The notes under the pieces were generated by a model. The model was not told where the DNA came from and searched no databases. It worked only from the letters and a program-made list of their open reading frames with translations. A stretch of DNA of 64,000 bases from an uncultured Bacteroidota bacterium (GTDB lineage: Bacteria > Bacteroidota > Bacteroidia > Flavobacteriales > Flavobacteriaceae), in contig CACHVZ010000001.1 in the NCBI GenBank assembly GCA_902583445.1, positions 90,087 through 154,086 of the forward strand. Reading direction: 5' to 3'. The position numbers and the translations under genes were made by a program. This document shows, piece by piece, positions 1 to 9,430 of this stretch; the stretch's first letter is position 1; every line of letters starts with the position of its first letter.

Positions 1-778
1 CAACAGATCCACCAAAAAATTCAACTCCATCATCTTCACTTCCAAGAATTTCAATATTCTTAATTGAAGTTCCAGCACCTACACCTCCTAAAGTAAGACC
101 TTGAATTTCTTCATCTGGAGCTACTTCTGTTCCAGTATGTCTTATAGAGACGTAATTTAATACTCCTGAGGAATCACTATTGTCATCACCACCATAGTAG
201 TTCCAAATTTCACCAGCAACACCTTCAACACCTTCTATTCCTCTTTCAGGAGATGAGTTAGAAATCTTTGCTTTACCAAGAAGAATTAATCCACCCCAAA
301 GACCCCTGTCTTTAGATGTTCTGTTAGTTGAAGCTGAGGTTAAAGAAATATTATCATTAATATCTGTCATTATAATTGGATTATCGTAACTACCATCAGC
401 AATAATTTGACCTCCTCTTGAAATTACAAGTGCAGTTGCATCAGCAAGTTGACCCTCACCAGCTTTGATGATTGTTCCAGCCTCAATGATTAATCGTGCA
501 CCGGACATTACAACAACTTTACCTCTTATAATGTGAATAGACTCTGCCTTCCATGTTTCGTCAGAGAAAATTTTAGTTATACCACCATCAACACCATGCT
601 CAACTGTAGCTGGAGCACTAGGTGTAGTAGGAGTTGTAGGTGTGGTAGGTGTAGTAACAGTAACAGTTTCAGTTACAGTAACAGTTTCTACTACAGTTCG
701 CACGTCATCATCTTTAGAACATGCAACAAATACGATTGCAACTAGTGCAATAATTGAGTAAATTTTAGTGTTTTTCAT
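1..778 (-). CDS. Surface lipoprotein with beta-helix-like body, 3' end missing
   Basis: Reading the minus strand from the ATG at 776-778 gives an open frame that runs off the left edge, so only about 259 residues are visible. The product starts MKNTKIYSIIALVAIVFVAC, a type II signal peptide with the lipidated Cys at residue 20. It is followed at once by SKDDD, which resembles the acidic lipoprotein export signal that takes Bacteroidota lipoproteins to the cell surface. Residues about 28-52 are a low-complexity Thr/Val/Pro linker (TVTVTET and PTT repeats). The rest contains alternating short beta strands (for example GGLILLGKAKISNS, GVEFFGGSV), like right-handed beta-helix proteins common in this phylum and often annotated only as hypothetical. 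Function unknown; a surface-exposed or adhesin/binding role is inference. Confidence 0.75.
   Translation of the reverse strand, partial: MKNTKIYSIIALVAIVFVACSKDDDVRTVVETVTVTETVTVTTPTTPTTPTTPSAPATVEHGVDGGITKIFSDETWKAESIHIIRGKVVVMSGARLIIEAGTIIKAGEGQLADATALVISRGGQIIADGSYDNPIIMTDINDNISLTSASTNRTSKDRGLWGGLILLGKAKISNSSPERGIEGVEGVAGEIWNYYGGDDNSDSSGVLNYVSIRHTGTEVAPDEEIQGLTLGGVGAGTSIKNIEILGSEDDGVEFFGGSV
620..700 (-). repeat. Short coding repeats in the lipoprotein linker
   Basis: Degenerate 6- to 9-base tandem units (ACTGTT/ACTGTA and ACACCTACT types on the minus strand) encode the Thr-Val-Thr-Glu and Pro-Thr-Thr repeats just after the lipid anchor. They form a flexible stalk rather than a non-coding repeat. 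Confidence 0.6.
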
Positions 779-792
779 AATTTATTATTATA

Positions 793-800
793 ATTTATGG
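793..800 (-). promoter_or_regulatory. -7 box TACATTTG for the lipoprotein gene
   Basis: The minus strand reads TACATTTG, an exact match to the Bacteroidota sigma-ABfr -7 consensus TAnnTTTG, 14 bases before the lipoprotein ATG. No exact TTTG is present at the -33 spacing. The rest of the 779-1032 gap is A/T-rich and shows no gene. Confidence 0.5.
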
Positions 801-1032
801 AACAAATGTATTTTTTTGTTTTCGGGGTTTATTTAATTAGGAATTAACAAAACTTTTATTTAATGTTAATTTTTGTTGTCAAATGTTAACTAAATATTAT
901 GTACTATAATATGTTAGATTAATATTTTTTGAAAAGTTTCTTGTAAATTTTAGCCCTCAAAAAATAATAGGGTTAACTAATATTTGGATTTAAATAGAAA
1001 AAAGTTATAATTTCGCCTTTAAACCGTATTTT

Positions 1033-1332
1033 ATGTCCAAGTTTGGTGAGCTTTTAGATGAAAAAAAACCTTTGCTTTTGGTTTTTTTTAGTGAGCTGGA
1101 TGAAATTTCAACATCTCTTCATCCTGTTCTAAAAGATGTTGCTGCTGCGCTTGGTGATAAGGGTAAAGTGATTAAAATAAATACTGAAAAAAATATTAAA
1201 CTATCAGAAGCATTAAGAGTTAAAGTTATTCCTACTTTAATGATTTACAAGTATGGTGAAATGGTTTGGAGACAAAGTGGAGACCAAGATGCAAATACTC
1301 TGATAAGCTTAATGAAAGACCAGCTTAACTAA
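1033..1332 (+). CDS. Thioredoxin-like protein lacking the CxxC active site
   Basis: A 99-residue cytoplasmic protein with the length and pattern of a single thioredoxin domain: beta strand PLLLVFF at residues 13-19, helix HPVLKDVAAALG, strand KVIKINTEK, and the cis-proline motif VIPTL followed by MIYKYGE. The segment that carries WCGPC in thioredoxin reads FFSELDEISTSLHPVL, and the protein contains no cysteine, so it cannot act as a dithiol oxidoreductase. I recall the same cysteine-free type (sharing MSKFGEL and WRQSG-QDANTL) as a conserved small protein of Flavobacteriia. A chaperone-like or binding role is inference. It stands alone between divergent and convergent neighbours. Confidence 0.8.
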   Translation: MSKFGELLDEKKPLLLVFFSELDEISTSLHPVLKDVAAALGDKGKVIKINTEKNIKLSEALRVKVIPTLMIYKYGEMVWRQSGDQDANTLISLMKDQLN

Positions 1333-1377
1333 GGAATGAATATTTTGTTGAATTTATGTTTATTAATTAGTTAAGCT
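1322..1377. terminator. Inverted repeat between convergent genes, possible terminator
   Basis: AGCTTAACTAA (1322-1332) is perfectly complementary to TTAGTTAAGCT (1367-1377), followed by CTTTTATT. The left arm overlaps the stop codon of the thioredoxin-like gene and the right arm ends just before the stop of the DUF2723 gene. The 34-base loop is long for an intrinsic terminator, so this is a weak candidate for a two-way transcription end. Confidence 0.3.
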
Positions 1378-1380
1378 CTT

Positions 1381-4300
1381 TTATTCTACAATATTTTTTA
1401 AAAGCTCATCAAGATTCTTTTTATAATTATCATATAACTCACTATTAAAAAGTTCTATGCTGTTTATAATCTTGCTGTAATTATTAATATCAGAAGTAAT
1501 TCCCTCTATGTAGAAAATTTGTTCTTCTTCATCTAGGTTTGAAAAAGCGGAAACTCTTCTAATTAAAAGATCTTCTATTTTATCAATAATCTCTTTTGAA
1601 TATTCAAGCTCATTAGACTTTACAAGAGAAATAATAAAATCGGAAACTGACATATAATAATCAAACTCACCATATATAAAGTTAAATTTTTCAGAACTAG
1701 AAATAAATCTTTTTATTTCATCAACTGTCATTTCACTTGCATCAAAAACCAACATAGTTTTTATAAGATTTCTATATCTCTCAATGTCAGATACTATCTC
1801 CTCACCAACATTATATTGGTTAAAAATTTCAAGCGACGAATAATAATTTAATCTGTCAGAATATTTTAAAGAGATCTTTTTTACTATATCCTGTGCTTTC
1901 AAATCTTTGTCAATTTTATAATATCCCTCAATAAAAGGAGTCCATAAACTATAATATCCATAAAAATCAATTGGCATTTTTTCAAAAGCAAGATCTATTA
2001 TCTCTTCTGCTCTATCATATTGCCCCTCTAGAATTAAAGTCTCTGATAATCTTGATAAATTACTTCTAAATGAAATACTATTTTTTCTTGTCTCTGGGTC
2101 GTGATAAATCTCAGTGCTTTCAGAATTACCCCATGACCATTTTTTTACAATATCATACATTAGATCAGAATCAACTCTACCCATTTCATATGGATTGCTT
2201 CTGTCAATAGGTGTTCTTATTGGAACTAATTTATATACTAGGCCATCTAATTGAAGATAGTCTTTCATCCATATATATTCAGAATCCTCATAACTACCTC
2301 CGGTAAAATATATTGGCCTCTTCCAATCGTTATTAGCCAGAATATCTAACATTAAAATTTGATTTTTTGTTATAATAGATTCAGGCAGGTCAATATCAAT
2401 ATAATCAACTATAAGATCTTCATCTTCTTTATTTACAATTCCACTTTCTATTACATTCTCTTTATTAACAGATAGTCTAATTTTATTTGTTGGATAAAAA
2501 ACAGTTTCAAGCGCATTCTCAGGATAATCGCTTGTATCACCTCCTGCTTGGGTTATTAAGTTCCTATATTTAGTTCTTGGATTATCGCTAGCAACCCAGT
2601 TAACAAAATCCCCTATATCCCATCTTACAGAATCAAGCAGATTCTCATATCTTATATAGTCTCTAATACCAAAAGCATATGCTTCATGTTCCATTTGTGA
2701 AGGTATAGGACTACTTTCATATGCTCTTCTTTTCATCTGGTCAATATACCAATCAGTTGCTAAAAGACTTGTATTGATAGTCCTTACATCAGTTCTAAAT
2801 TCTTCAATCTCTTGCGCATACCATAGAGCAAAAGTATCATTATCACCAATTGTAAAAATCATTGCATCTCTATCCTCATCAATTGATTGCAGATATGCTT
2901 TTGCTAGAGATTGTGCAGTATACCTATCTGATCTGTCATGATCATCCCAATTATTACTTGCCATTAAAAAAGGAACCGACAATAAACACAATGAGTAAAG
3001 ACCTCCTTGTAAAAGTTTACTATTATATTTTTTCAAATAATATGAAATTGCTGCATAACCCATACCTATCCAAATGGAGAAAACATAGAAAGATCCAACT
3101 AGAGCATAATCTCTTTCTCTTGGCTCAAAAGGTCTTTCATTTAAATAAAACTTTAATGCAAGACCAGTAAACAAGAATAGTAGTAGTAATGTCCAGAAGG
3201 ATTTTATATCATACTTATAACAGAACAGAAGTCCAATAATTCCAAGTAATAGAGGTAGGAAAAAATAAGTGTTTCTTGCTTTATTATTTTTCTGATCCTG
3301 ATCTGTTGAATCTTGATTCCCGATTCTTAACTCATCAATAAACTTAATACCACTTATCCAGTTTCCATTCATAATTGAATAGTCACCTTGAATATCATTT
3401 TGTCTACCTGCAAAATTCCACATGAAATATCGCCAATACATGTAATTTATCTGATAGGAAAAAAGAAAACTTAGGTTATCAAAAAGAGTCGGTTTGCTAA
3501 TATTAAGATAAGGGCCTAAAGATCTAAAGAACTCATTGTAATCATCACCATCAACTTCACCTTGTAACTCTCTATTTAGAAACTCATTTACACTTTCGAC
3601 AATTACCTGTTCATTTTTATATCTATCAAGAATCTCAAACTTTAATGGATTAGTAAAGTTCATATAGTTTGCTGCATGATTAGAGCTCCACAACCTTGGA
3701 ATCAAACCTCTATGTTTTGAATTTGAATTTATCTCAGAATCCTCCCAATAATTTACAACCTTATACCTTCCTGTAGTATAATCTCTTTCGTATTTTGGTT
3801 TTCCATCAACATATGGTTCTTTGTCGTCTTGTGGTGCATATATATCAGAGAACATTGGTCCATAAAAAAGATAAGTTTTTGGATACTGCTCTAGCCTGTA
3901 ATATGCTAAAAGTGTTCTTGCATCAGATGGTGAATTCTCGTTGATTACAGTTTTGGCATTAGATCTTATCGGTATCATTAACCATGATGAAAACCCTATA
4001 AATACAAATAAAACAGATAAAAAAAGAGTATTTAACTGAACCATTCCTTTCGATCTAGTATATGATAATCCCTTATAAAAAATTACAATCATTAATAGAC
4101 CGGCAATTATTGTTCCGGAGTTAAATGGTAACCCAAATGAGTTTACAAAGAAAACTTCTAGTTGACCAAAAATCGATAAAGTTGAGGGTAATAATAGTTT
4201 AAAAATAAACAGTAATACTGATACAGATATTATGTTAGCTATTAAGAAACCCTTTAGGGAAACATCTTTATATTTTCTAAAATAGTATATCATTACAATA

Positions 4301-4893
4301 GCTGGTATTGTTAGTATTGCCATAAAGTGAACGCCGAATGATAAACCAATTAAAAATGAAATTAGTAATAACCATTTATCACCTCTTTCATTTTCAAAGT
4401 CTTTATCCCATCTTAACCCAGCCCAAAAAGTTGAAGAGAGAAAAAGCATAGCTAATGCATATACCTCAGTTTCAACTGCGTTAAACCAGAAGCTATCTGA
4501 AAAAGTAAATGCTAATGCACCAATTGATGCACTTAGAATTGTTGCCCATGAATTTTTGAATTCATTTTCCTTGAAAATTTTATTTAAAATCAAGGTTGTT
4601 GACCAGAATAAGAATAATATTACAAATGCACTAGATACTACTGATAGAAAATTTACTGCAAGCGCTATTAAATCATTGCTAGGGGCAAATAATGAAAAAA
4701 TTGCACCCATCATTTGATGAAAAGGAGCTCCAGGTGGATGACCAATCTGAAGCTTTGCAGAAGTTGAAATATATTCACCTGCATCCCAATAGCTAGCAGT
4801 TGGCTCTACAGTTAATCCATATGTAAATAGGGCAACCGAAAACAGAATCCAACCTGCTACATTGTTAATTTTTCGAAACTTAGTTTCGGACAT
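1381..4893 (-). CDS. DUF2723 family multi-pass membrane protein (GT-C-like)
   Basis: A very large protein of 1170 residues. The N-terminal part (about 13-305) and a second block (about 545-680) are strongly hydrophobic and should give a dozen or more membrane helices. The C-terminal ~480 residues are polar and helical, possibly TPR-like. The first extracytoplasmic loop has SYWDAGEYI (residues 35-42) followed by GHPPGAP, which is the family signature and resembles the acidic loop motif of GT-C glycosyltransferases. DUF2723 also contains eukaryotic TMEM260, an O-mannosyltransferase. A role in protein or surface glycosylation is therefore plausible but inferred from the family only. It follows the sortilin-like gene by 36 bases on the same strand and is probably co-transcribed with it. 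Confidence 0.8.
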   Translation of the reverse strand: MSETKFRKINNVAGWILFSVALFTYGLTVEPTASYWDAGEYISTSAKLQIGHPPGAPFHQMMGAIFSLFAPSNDLIALAVNFLSVVSSAFVILFLFWSTTLILNKIFKENEFKNSWATILSASIGALAFTFSDSFWFNAVETEVYALAMLFLSSTFWAGLRWDKDFENERGDKWLLLISFLIGLSFGVHFMAILTIPAIVMIYYFRKYKDVSLKGFLIANIISVSVLLFIFKLLLPSTLSIFGQLEVFFVNSFGLPFNSGTIIAGLLMIVIFYKGLSYTRSKGMVQLNTLFLSVLFVFIGFSSWLMIPIRSNAKTVINENSPSDARTLLAYYRLEQYPKTYLFYGPMFSDIYAPQDDKEPYVDGKPKYERDYTTGRYKVVNYWEDSEINSNSKHRGLIPRLWSSNHAANYMNFTNPLKFEILDRYKNEQVIVESVNEFLNRELQGEVDGDDYNEFFRSLGPYLNISKPTLFDNLSFLFSYQINYMYWRYFMWNFAGRQNDIQGDYSIMNGNWISGIKFIDELRIGNQDSTDQDQKNNKARNTYFFLPLLLGIIGLLFCYKYDIKSFWTLLLLFLFTGLALKFYLNERPFEPRERDYALVGSFYVFSIWIGMGYAAISYYLKKYNSKLLQGGLYSLCLLSVPFLMASNNWDDHDRSDRYTAQSLAKAYLQSIDEDRDAMIFTIGDNDTFALWYAQEIEEFRTDVRTINTSLLATDWYIDQMKRRAYESSPIPSQMEHEAYAFGIRDYIRYENLLDSVRWDIGDFVNWVASDNPRTKYRNLITQAGGDTSDYPENALETVFYPTNKIRLSVNKENVIESGIVNKEDEDLIVDYIDIDLPESIITKNQILMLDILANNDWKRPIYFTGGSYEDSEYIWMKDYLQLDGLVYKLVPIRTPIDRSNPYEMGRVDSDLMYDIVKKWSWGNSESTEIYHDPETRKNSISFRSNLSRLSETLILEGQYDRAEEIIDLAFEKMPIDFYGYYSLWTPFIEGYYKIDKDLKAQDIVKKISLKYSDRLNYYSSLEIFNQYNVGEEIVSDIERYRNLIKTMLVFDASEMTVDEIKRFISSSEKFNFIYGEFDYYMSVSDFIISLVKSNELEYSKEIIDKIEDLLIRRVSAFSNLDEEEQIFYIEGITSDINNYSKIINSIELFNSELYDNYKKNLDELLKNIVE

Positions 4894-4929
4894 TATTTGA
4901 TCAATTAATTTAAGTTCAGGTTAATTTAA

Positions 4930-7900
4930 TTACATTGAAACACTTATATAATCTAACTCAAGATTCTTAAAGCTTGAATTAAAATTTGGTATATCATTGG
5001 AAATAATTGTGTCATATATTTCCAATTGTTTATTAACTTTTTCAATTAATTCATTCTTTACATTAATGTCTTGGTCTGTAGGTCTAAAATCACCACCTCT
5101 AAAAGCAGAATTTAGATTACCTAAGTTATTTGTTAGCTTAACTCCATAATTTAATGGATCCTGATTACTTTGATTCTTTGTTTGATATAATTCATTTTCA
5201 ACCTTATCTAAAGAACTTAAAATTGACTTTGAATCTTCGATTAAATCCTTTGTAAGTTCATTGTCAGAATATTCTGACTGAAACTTTTTAAAATCATTTT
5301 TAATTTTTCTAATGTTAATTATTGCTTTGTGAGCTTTATCCACAACCGCATTAACCTCATTAACAAAATCGAATTGAGCTTTAATATCATCAATTGATCC
5401 TTCTGAAGTTGGGTCTTTTAAAATTGTAAAATTTTTAGAAAGCTCTACACCATTAGTAGATAATTTTACAATATAATCTCCTGGAACTGCTTTAGCACCA
5501 GAAAAATCTGCTCCCCATAAAACCATTTTATCAAGTCTTTTTGCTCCTGGATATTTCATGTCCCAAACAAAAGAATTTCCTCCTTGTTTAACTTTCATTG
5601 AGTTCTCTTTGCTTTTATTTGAAAACTCCTTTATCAGTCCACCATCATTGGAGTGAATGGAAAGCTTAACCTCATCATTTTCTTTATCAAAGTTTGGAAG
5701 ATAATAATGAACAATAACTCCATTTGGAAGATTAGTCCCTGCCGTCAATGATTTCATTCCACCACCACCTCTCATTCTATATGAATCTTTTGGCTTGTAT
5801 AGTTTAGCTTCATTAGAAGATTCACTTAATTGATGCAGAACTGTTAGGTCATCTAGAATCCAAATACTTCTTCCTTGAGTTGCAACAATAAGTGAGTTAT
5901 CTTTTATTGTTAAATCAGTAATTGGAACAATAGGTAAGTTTTTTTGAAATTTATTCCAACTGTTACCCTTATCAAAAGAAATATACATTCCTGTTTCGGT
6001 ACCTGCATAAAGAATATTTTTATTCACCTTATCTGATCTAACTACTCTTGTAAAGTGTTCGCTCTCTATTCCAGATGTAATTAATTTCCAATTTTTTCCA
6101 TAATCCTCAGTTACATATAAATAAGGTGTAAAGTCACCTAGCTTGTATCTTGTTCCTGCTATGTATGCAGTCCCTGTATCAAAAGAAGAGGCGTCAATAC
6201 TATTTATCATCATCCAATCTGGCATTTTCTTTGGAGTTACATTCTCCCATGTGTTTCCACCATCTTTTGTTAAATGGATCAATCCATCATCACTACCAAC
6301 CCAAATCAATCCTTCTTGAATTGGAGATTCATCAACAGCGAATAGAGTTGCATAATATTCTACTCCGGTATTATCTTGAGTAATAGGGCCACCAGATGAA
6401 ACAAGTTTTGTCTTGTCATTTCTTGTTAAATCAGGACTAATTGTCTCCCAACTTTGCCCCTCATCATTAGAAAGATGAACATGATTAGAAAAAGTATAGA
6501 GTTTTGACGAATCATGTTTACTAAAAGCAATTGGGAAGTTCCAATTAAATCTATATTTCATGACTTCAGCACCTTCACCAAGAGTTGTAATTGGCCATAC
6601 ATTAATTACTCTAGAGGTGTTTTTTTCATGATTCCTTCTTTCTAAAAACCCTAAGTAGCTACCTCCATAAACAATTTCATTATTATTAGGATCAATAGCA
6701 ATATGACCTGACTCTCCACCAGCAGTACTTTCCCAGTCATTATCACTTATGCTATAACCTAAACTTCTATGTCTTACTCTTTGGGTAGAATTATCTTGTT
6801 GAGCAACATAGATTCTGTAAGGAAATGAATTATCAGTAGTTACTCTGTAGTACTGAGCTGTTGGTTGATTAAAATAAGTACTCCATGTTTTTCCTTTATC
6901 ATAAGTTACTTGAGCACCTCCATCATCAGCAATTATCATCCTTGAATTATCTTCAGGAGCAATCCATAAATCATGGTGGTCTCCATGATTCGCATTACTT
7001 GACTTAAAAGTTTTACCTCCATCATCTGAGAAGTGATATGAAACATTCATTACATATACGCCATCTATATCTTGCGTATCAGCATAAATTTTTGAATAAT
7101 ACCAAGCTCTTTGTCTTAGAGATCTGCTACTATTTGTATGAATCCAGTTTTCGCCTCCGTCATCAGATCTATATACACCTCCCTTTTCTTGATTTTCAAC
7201 AATTGCCCAAACTCTTTCTGAATTAACTGGCGATACAGTTACTCCAATTACACCAATCGTTCCAGTTGGGAAACCATTATTTTTACTAATCTTAATCCAA
7301 CTCTCTCCACTATCAATACTTTTCCATAAATCAGAGCCTTCACCTCCACTGCTTAAACTATGAGATGTTCTTTGAACTCTCCATGTAGATGCATATAAAA
7401 TTCTTGGATTATTTGGGTCCATTACAATTTCAAATGCTCCAGAAAGGTTATTTGCAAAAAGAACTTTTTTCCATGTTAATCCTCCATCAACAGATTTATA
7501 AACTCCTCTATCATTTGTTGGTTTATAAATATTACCAAGAACAGCAGCATAGACTATGTTATTGTCGTTAGGATCAATCACTATTCTAGGAATGTGTCTT
7601 GAATTTGGTAATCCAGAAAACTTCCATGTTTTACCAGCATCAACACTTTTAAATACCCCGTATCCAGATGATACATTTCCTCTAATTGTAACCTCACCAC
7701 CACCAACATATATTACATTTGAATCATTACTAGCAACTGCAATTGAACCAATACTTCCACCAAAGAAACCATCTGAAATATTTTCATAAGTTTTACCTCC
7801 ATCTTGTGTTTTCCATACTCCACCTCCAGTAGCACCAAAATAATATAAGTCGGTTTGTCCAGTAACTCCAACAACCGCAGCAGATCTCCCACCTCTAAAT

Positions 7901-8052
7901 GGCCCAATTTCTCTGTATTCAACTGACTCATGAAGAGCCTGATCAAAAGTTATACTATTTTTTGATTTTTTTTGTGAGTATAAGTTTGTATTAGATAAAA
8001 GAATAGTAATACAAAAAATCGTTATAAGATTTAATATTTTTTTTAAAGTCAT
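4930..8052 (-). CDS. Secreted VPS10/sortilin-like BNR-repeat protein
   Basis: The frame is open back to an ATG at 8094, but the ATG at 8050-8052 gives a clean signal peptide (MTLKKILNLITIFCITILLS...LYSQ) and lies 20 bases after a near-consensus -7 box, so I place the start there (1040 residues). The mature protein contains many Asp-box/BNR repeats of the form DGGxTW (DGGKTYENI, DAGKTWKFSG, DGGENWIHT, DEGQSWETI, DYGKNWKLI, DKGNSWNKF), the hallmark of ten-bladed VPS10/sortilin propellers. A C-terminal part of ~250 residues with FlgD-like beta structure (GNSFVWDMKYPGAK) and a coiled helical region follows. Such proteins are common in Bacteroidota; substrate and activity are unknown. No T9SS-type C-terminal sorting domain is visible. 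Confidence 0.85.
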   Translation of the reverse strand: MTLKKILNLITIFCITILLSNTNLYSQKKSKNSITFDQALHESVEYREIGPFRGGRSAAVVGVTGQTDLYYFGATGGGVWKTQDGGKTYENISDGFFGGSIGSIAVASNDSNVIYVGGGEVTIRGNVSSGYGVFKSVDAGKTWKFSGLPNSRHIPRIVIDPNDNNIVYAAVLGNIYKPTNDRGVYKSVDGGLTWKKVLFANNLSGAFEIVMDPNNPRILYASTWRVQRTSHSLSSGGEGSDLWKSIDSGESWIKISKNNGFPTGTIGVIGVTVSPVNSERVWAIVENQEKGGVYRSDDGGENWIHTNSSRSLRQRAWYYSKIYADTQDIDGVYVMNVSYHFSDDGGKTFKSSNANHGDHHDLWIAPEDNSRMIIADDGGAQVTYDKGKTWSTYFNQPTAQYYRVTTDNSFPYRIYVAQQDNSTQRVRHRSLGYSISDNDWESTAGGESGHIAIDPNNNEIVYGGSYLGFLERRNHEKNTSRVINVWPITTLGEGAEVMKYRFNWNFPIAFSKHDSSKLYTFSNHVHLSNDEGQSWETISPDLTRNDKTKLVSSGGPITQDNTGVEYYATLFAVDESPIQEGLIWVGSDDGLIHLTKDGGNTWENVTPKKMPDWMMINSIDASSFDTGTAYIAGTRYKLGDFTPYLYVTEDYGKNWKLITSGIESEHFTRVVRSDKVNKNILYAGTETGMYISFDKGNSWNKFQKNLPIVPITDLTIKDNSLIVATQGRSIWILDDLTVLHQLSESSNEAKLYKPKDSYRMRGGGGMKSLTAGTNLPNGVIVHYYLPNFDKENDEVKLSIHSNDGGLIKEFSNKSKENSMKVKQGGNSFVWDMKYPGAKRLDKMVLWGADFSGAKAVPGDYIVKLSTNGVELSKNFTILKDPTSEGSIDDIKAQFDFVNEVNAVVDKAHKAIINIRKIKNDFKKFQSEYSDNELTKDLIEDSKSILSSLDKVENELYQTKNQSNQDPLNYGVKLTNNLGNLNSAFRGGDFRPTDQDINVKNELIEKVNKQLEIYDTIISNDIPNFNSSFKNLELDYISVSM

Positions 8053-8072
8053 ATTTGATATATTTACAGAGG

Positions 8073-8080
8073 CAAAGTAA
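8073..8080 (-). promoter_or_regulatory. Near-consensus -7 box for the sortilin-like gene
   Basis: The minus strand reads TTACTTTG, one mismatch from TAnnTTTG, 20 bases before the preferred ATG at 8052. If used, transcription starts downstream of the alternative ATG at 8094, which supports the shorter protein. Confidence 0.35.
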
Positions 8081-8127
8081 AATAAAATATTCAATTTTCA
8101 TATAGAATTATTGAGTATTAAATAAGG

Positions 8128-9384
8128 ATGGATACATACGCAAACATACTATTGATTACTATTCCTATTTTTTTAGTATTAATTACAATCGAAATATTAT
8201 ATGGTGTCTGGAAGAAAGATCAACAGCACTCATTTATGGATACTATATCAAGCTTAAGTTCAGGTTTTACAAATTTACTTGTAGATATTCTAGGATTAGG
8301 TATAATAATTTTTTCATATCCATTCTTCTATGAAAGACTTAAGGTTATTGATCTTGAAGAGAGTATTCTTCTATATTTTATTGCTTTTGTCTGTATTGAT
8401 TTTGCAAGTTATTGTCACCACAGACTTAATCACTCAATAAATATTTTTTGGAATATGCATGTGATTCATCATAGCAGTGAAGAATTCAATCTTGCCTGTG
8501 CCTTAAGGCAAAGTATTACTAATAATTTAGGCATTGGAGTATTGTTCCTAATTCCTGCAGCATCTTTAGGCGTACCACCACAAGTAATTGCTATTTTGGG
8601 ACCACTTCATCTCTTTGGTCAATTTTGGTATCATACAAAGCATATAGGGAAGTTAGGTTGGTTAGAATATATTCTTGTAACCCCCTCACAGCATAGAGTT
8701 CATCATGCTATTAATAAAGAATATATTGATAAGAATCTTGCAGCAATTTTTTGTGTTTGGGATAGAGCCTTCGGAACTTTTCAAGAAGAACTTGATGATG
8801 TTCCATGTGTATATGGAACATTAAAGCCTGTTGAGACTTGGAATCCAATTTGGATAAATTTTCAACATTTATGGTGCCTAATTCAAGATGCTTGGTATAC
8901 AAATAGTTTAAAGGATAAATTTAGAATATGGTTTATGCCCACAGGTTGGAGACCAGAAGATGTAACAAAAAAATTACCTAGAGCTAAAGTTGAAAATGTA
9001 TATAGCCAGGAAAAGTATAAACCAGAGTATAAATTGATTCATAAAATATTCGCTGGATTCCATTTTGTAGTGCAAAATATAATTCTATTTGTATTTTTAA
9101 CTTCATTTTCAGACATATCTTTAGCGGATAAAACCGCATATTTTATCTTAATCTTTTCAACTATTTTTAGTTCTACATCTGTGATGGATGGATTTAAATG
9201 GTCAACTACATTTGAATTCTTGAGAATATTTATTGGAATAGCAATTATCATCTACAGTCAAGAGTTTAATCTTACATATAATTTTACTCTTGCAACTTTC
9301 TTGATATCATATTTTGCTGTATCTGCAATTCTGAATTTTTTGCTTATTAAATCAGTACCTCTGCGTAATATTCAAGAAATTTAA
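8128..9384 (+). CDS. Sterol desaturase / fatty acid hydroxylase superfamily membrane enzyme
   Basis: A 418-residue integral membrane protein. It has the di-iron histidine clusters of this superfamily: HHRLNH near residue 97 (HxxxH type), HVIHHSSE near 110 (HxxHH) and HRVHHAIN near 190 (HxxHH). Hydrophobic segments precede and follow this core, including a C-terminal block of about four helices (310-410), the layout seen in alkylglycerol-monooxygenase-like bacterial members. It probably inserts oxygen into or desaturates a membrane lipid; the substrate cannot be read from the sequence. It is transcribed divergently from the sortilin-like gene, with a 75-base gap, and ends just before tRNA-Gln. 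Confidence 0.85.
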   Translation: MDTYANILLITIPIFLVLITIEILYGVWKKDQQHSFMDTISSLSSGFTNLLVDILGLGIIIFSYPFFYERLKVIDLEESILLYFIAFVCIDFASYCHHRLNHSINIFWNMHVIHHSSEEFNLACALRQSITNNLGIGVLFLIPAASLGVPPQVIAILGPLHLFGQFWYHTKHIGKLGWLEYILVTPSQHRVHHAINKEYIDKNLAAIFCVWDRAFGTFQEELDDVPCVYGTLKPVETWNPIWINFQHLWCLIQDAWYTNSLKDKFRIWFMPTGWRPEDVTKKLPRAKVENVYSQEKYKPEYKLIHKIFAGFHFVVQNIILFVFLTSFSDISLADKTAYFILIFSTIFSSTSVMDGFKWSTTFEFLRIFIGIAIIIYSQEFNLTYNFTLATFLISYFAVSAILNFLLIKSVPLRNIQEI

Positions 9385-9414
9385 TAAATATATCTTTTAA
9401 AGAAAAAAATCATT

Positions 9415-9422
9415 TAAATTTG
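9415..9422 (+). promoter_or_regulatory. -7 box TAAATTTG of tRNA-Gln
   Basis: Exact TAnnTTTG match ending 8 bases before the first base of tRNA-Gln. The tRNA-Leu gene at 56702 has the same arrangement with a 9-base gap. Confidence 0.65.
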
Positions 9423-9430
9423 CAGCTAAT

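Noticed and set aside
620..700. Tandem repeats considered as a CRISPR or minisatellite
   Set aside because: Units are short, degenerate and in frame with a lipoprotein linker; there are no spacers.
2862..3170. A 102-codon open frame on the plus strand inside the DUF2723 gene
   Set aside because: It is antisense to a long, family-matching gene, has no recognisable protein features and reflects the low stop density opposite A/T-rich coding sequence.
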